Positions 63,551 to 64,000 of a DNA stretch of 64,000 nucleotides are shown piece by piece (the first letter of the stretch is position 1; each line of letters starts with the position of its first letter). The DNA lies in NCBI RefSeq assembly GCF_900168115.1, contig NZ_FUZC01000012.1, positions 1 through 64,000 of the forward strand, written 5' to 3'. Source of the stretch: Salegentibacter salinarum. GTDB lineage: Bacteria > Bacteroidota > Bacteroidia > Flavobacteriales > Flavobacteriaceae. Below the pieces are notes generated by a model. It saw only the letters and a list, made by a program, of their open reading frames with translations. It searched no databases and was not told where the DNA came from. Made by a program: the position numbers and the translations under genes.

Positions 63551-64000
63551 TCCTGTAAATAACCGAATTTCGGTGTTAATTTTCCATTTTGGGTCATCCG
63601 GGCGCGATCTAATACCCCATCTTTATCATCATTGAAAAAAGCCGGGATTACGTGTTTCAGAAACATTTCGCCAAAACCTTCGCTGGCATCTTTTGGTAAT
63701 TCACAAGGCAAATTATCTACGGCCATTACCAAAATACTATCTTTTTCTCTAAAATCTACTTCGGTTTCAGTTTCAGGATTATATCCGTAAAAAGGTTCAG
63801 CAATGGTTGAAGGTCTTATGGTGCTGGCAATTGGGCCCTTGATATCACAAGAAATATCGGCTATATATTTTATTCGAAAATCTTTAGATTTTGCATCTTC
63901 AGCAGTAAAAAATACCGGTGCCCTGTCGCCATAAAAGTGTCCTGAAATAAAGAAATCACTACTCCTGGCAAAACGCAAAAAGTTAGCTTCATACTTTTCG
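63532..64000 (-). CDS. Lysine-ketoglutarate-reductase-like (alanine-dehydrogenase fold) oxidoreductase, 3' part
   Basis: The last about 156 residues of a protein whose start lies beyond the window. It contains RPSTIAEPFYGYNPETETEVDF and SILVMAVDNLPCELPKDASEGFGEMFL, which are typical of the lysine-ketoglutarate reductase half of saccharopine-forming enzymes and of related alanine dehydrogenase/transhydrogenase-fold oxidoreductases. The frame stays open to the edge (EKYEANFLRFARSS), so an apparent internal start at 63978 is not real. A role in lysine breakdown is likely but the N-terminal part is needed. Confidence 0.8.
   Translation of the reverse strand, partial: EKYEANFLRFARSSDFFISGHFYGDRAPVFFTAEDAKSKDFRIKYIADISCDIKGPIASTIRPSTIAEPFYGYNPETETEVDFREKDSILVMAVDNLPCELPKDASEGFGEMFLKHVIPAFFNDDKDGVLDRARMTQNGKLTPKFGYLQDYVERE

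Overview
The window is ordinary chromosome of a marine-type Flavobacteriaceae bacterium (Bacteroidota). Supporting signs are the low G+C, the TAnnTTTG -7 promoter boxes in front of at least sixteen genes, the scarcity of Shine-Dalgarno sequences, TonB-dependent receptors with carboxypeptidase-like N-terminal domains, and typical flavobacterial families (OmpH, a long NusB, DUF1573, DUF4856, imelysin, a PUR-type protein, a cyclophilin-FKBP fusion). I see no rRNA, tRNA, CRISPR array, transposase, integrase or phage gene. A genus assignment (Gramella, Salegentibacter or Zunongwangia-like) would be a guess.

Layout. 1-7.1 kb: a zeaxanthin operon (crtI, crtB, crtZ, crtY) led by a MerR/B12-binding regulator with the CarH photoreceptor signature, divergent from an SDR-aldehyde dehydrogenase pair. 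7.1-16.4 kb: a thioredoxin, aconitase, MoxR, two SurA-like chaperones, OmpH and IMP dehydrogenase. 16.4-26.5 kb: an iron block on the minus strand, made of a DUF4856 lipoprotein, an imelysin-like lipoprotein, a vitamin-K-dependent-carboxylase-like HTTM membrane protein, a TonB-dependent receptor and an FbpABC-type ferric ABC transporter. 26.5-36.8 kb: housekeeping (HMG-CoA lyase, LysE exporter, PyrD, PepT, NusB-DUF1573-YajC, Leu dehydrogenase, ABC exporter, PUR protein). 37-45.9 kb: M14 peptidase, CsaA, redox proteins, the fused PPIase, an amidohydrolase and a PiT-like permease. 46.1-50.9 kb: a 1005-residue TPR protein paired with an outer-membrane barrel that has a TonB-box-like start and no obvious plug. 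51-55.7 kb: FtsE, TypA, DinB, KdsA. 55.9-59.6 kb: porin, BCCT transporter and universal stress protein. 60.7-63.6 kb: a membrane protein with a winged-helix regulator, followed by small membrane proteins, an MpaB/DUF2236 protein and DUF2809. The window ends inside a lysine-ketoglutarate-reductase-like gene.

The parts most worth a second look are: (1) the CarH-like regulator, which keeps the W-x9-EH and E-x-H cobalamin residues and has AGTGTTTAA repeats around its divergent promoter; (2) the DUF4856-imelysin-HTTM-TonB receptor operon, whose membrane protein keeps the catalytic-lysine region of gamma-glutamyl carboxylase and whose imelysin has lost GxHxxE; (3) a TACTTTG-N5-CAAAGTA dyad found twice, in front of the membrane protein/winged-helix pair and in front of the next gene block; (4) dispersed REP-like intergenic repeats, one of which lies inside the stem-loop of a terminator.
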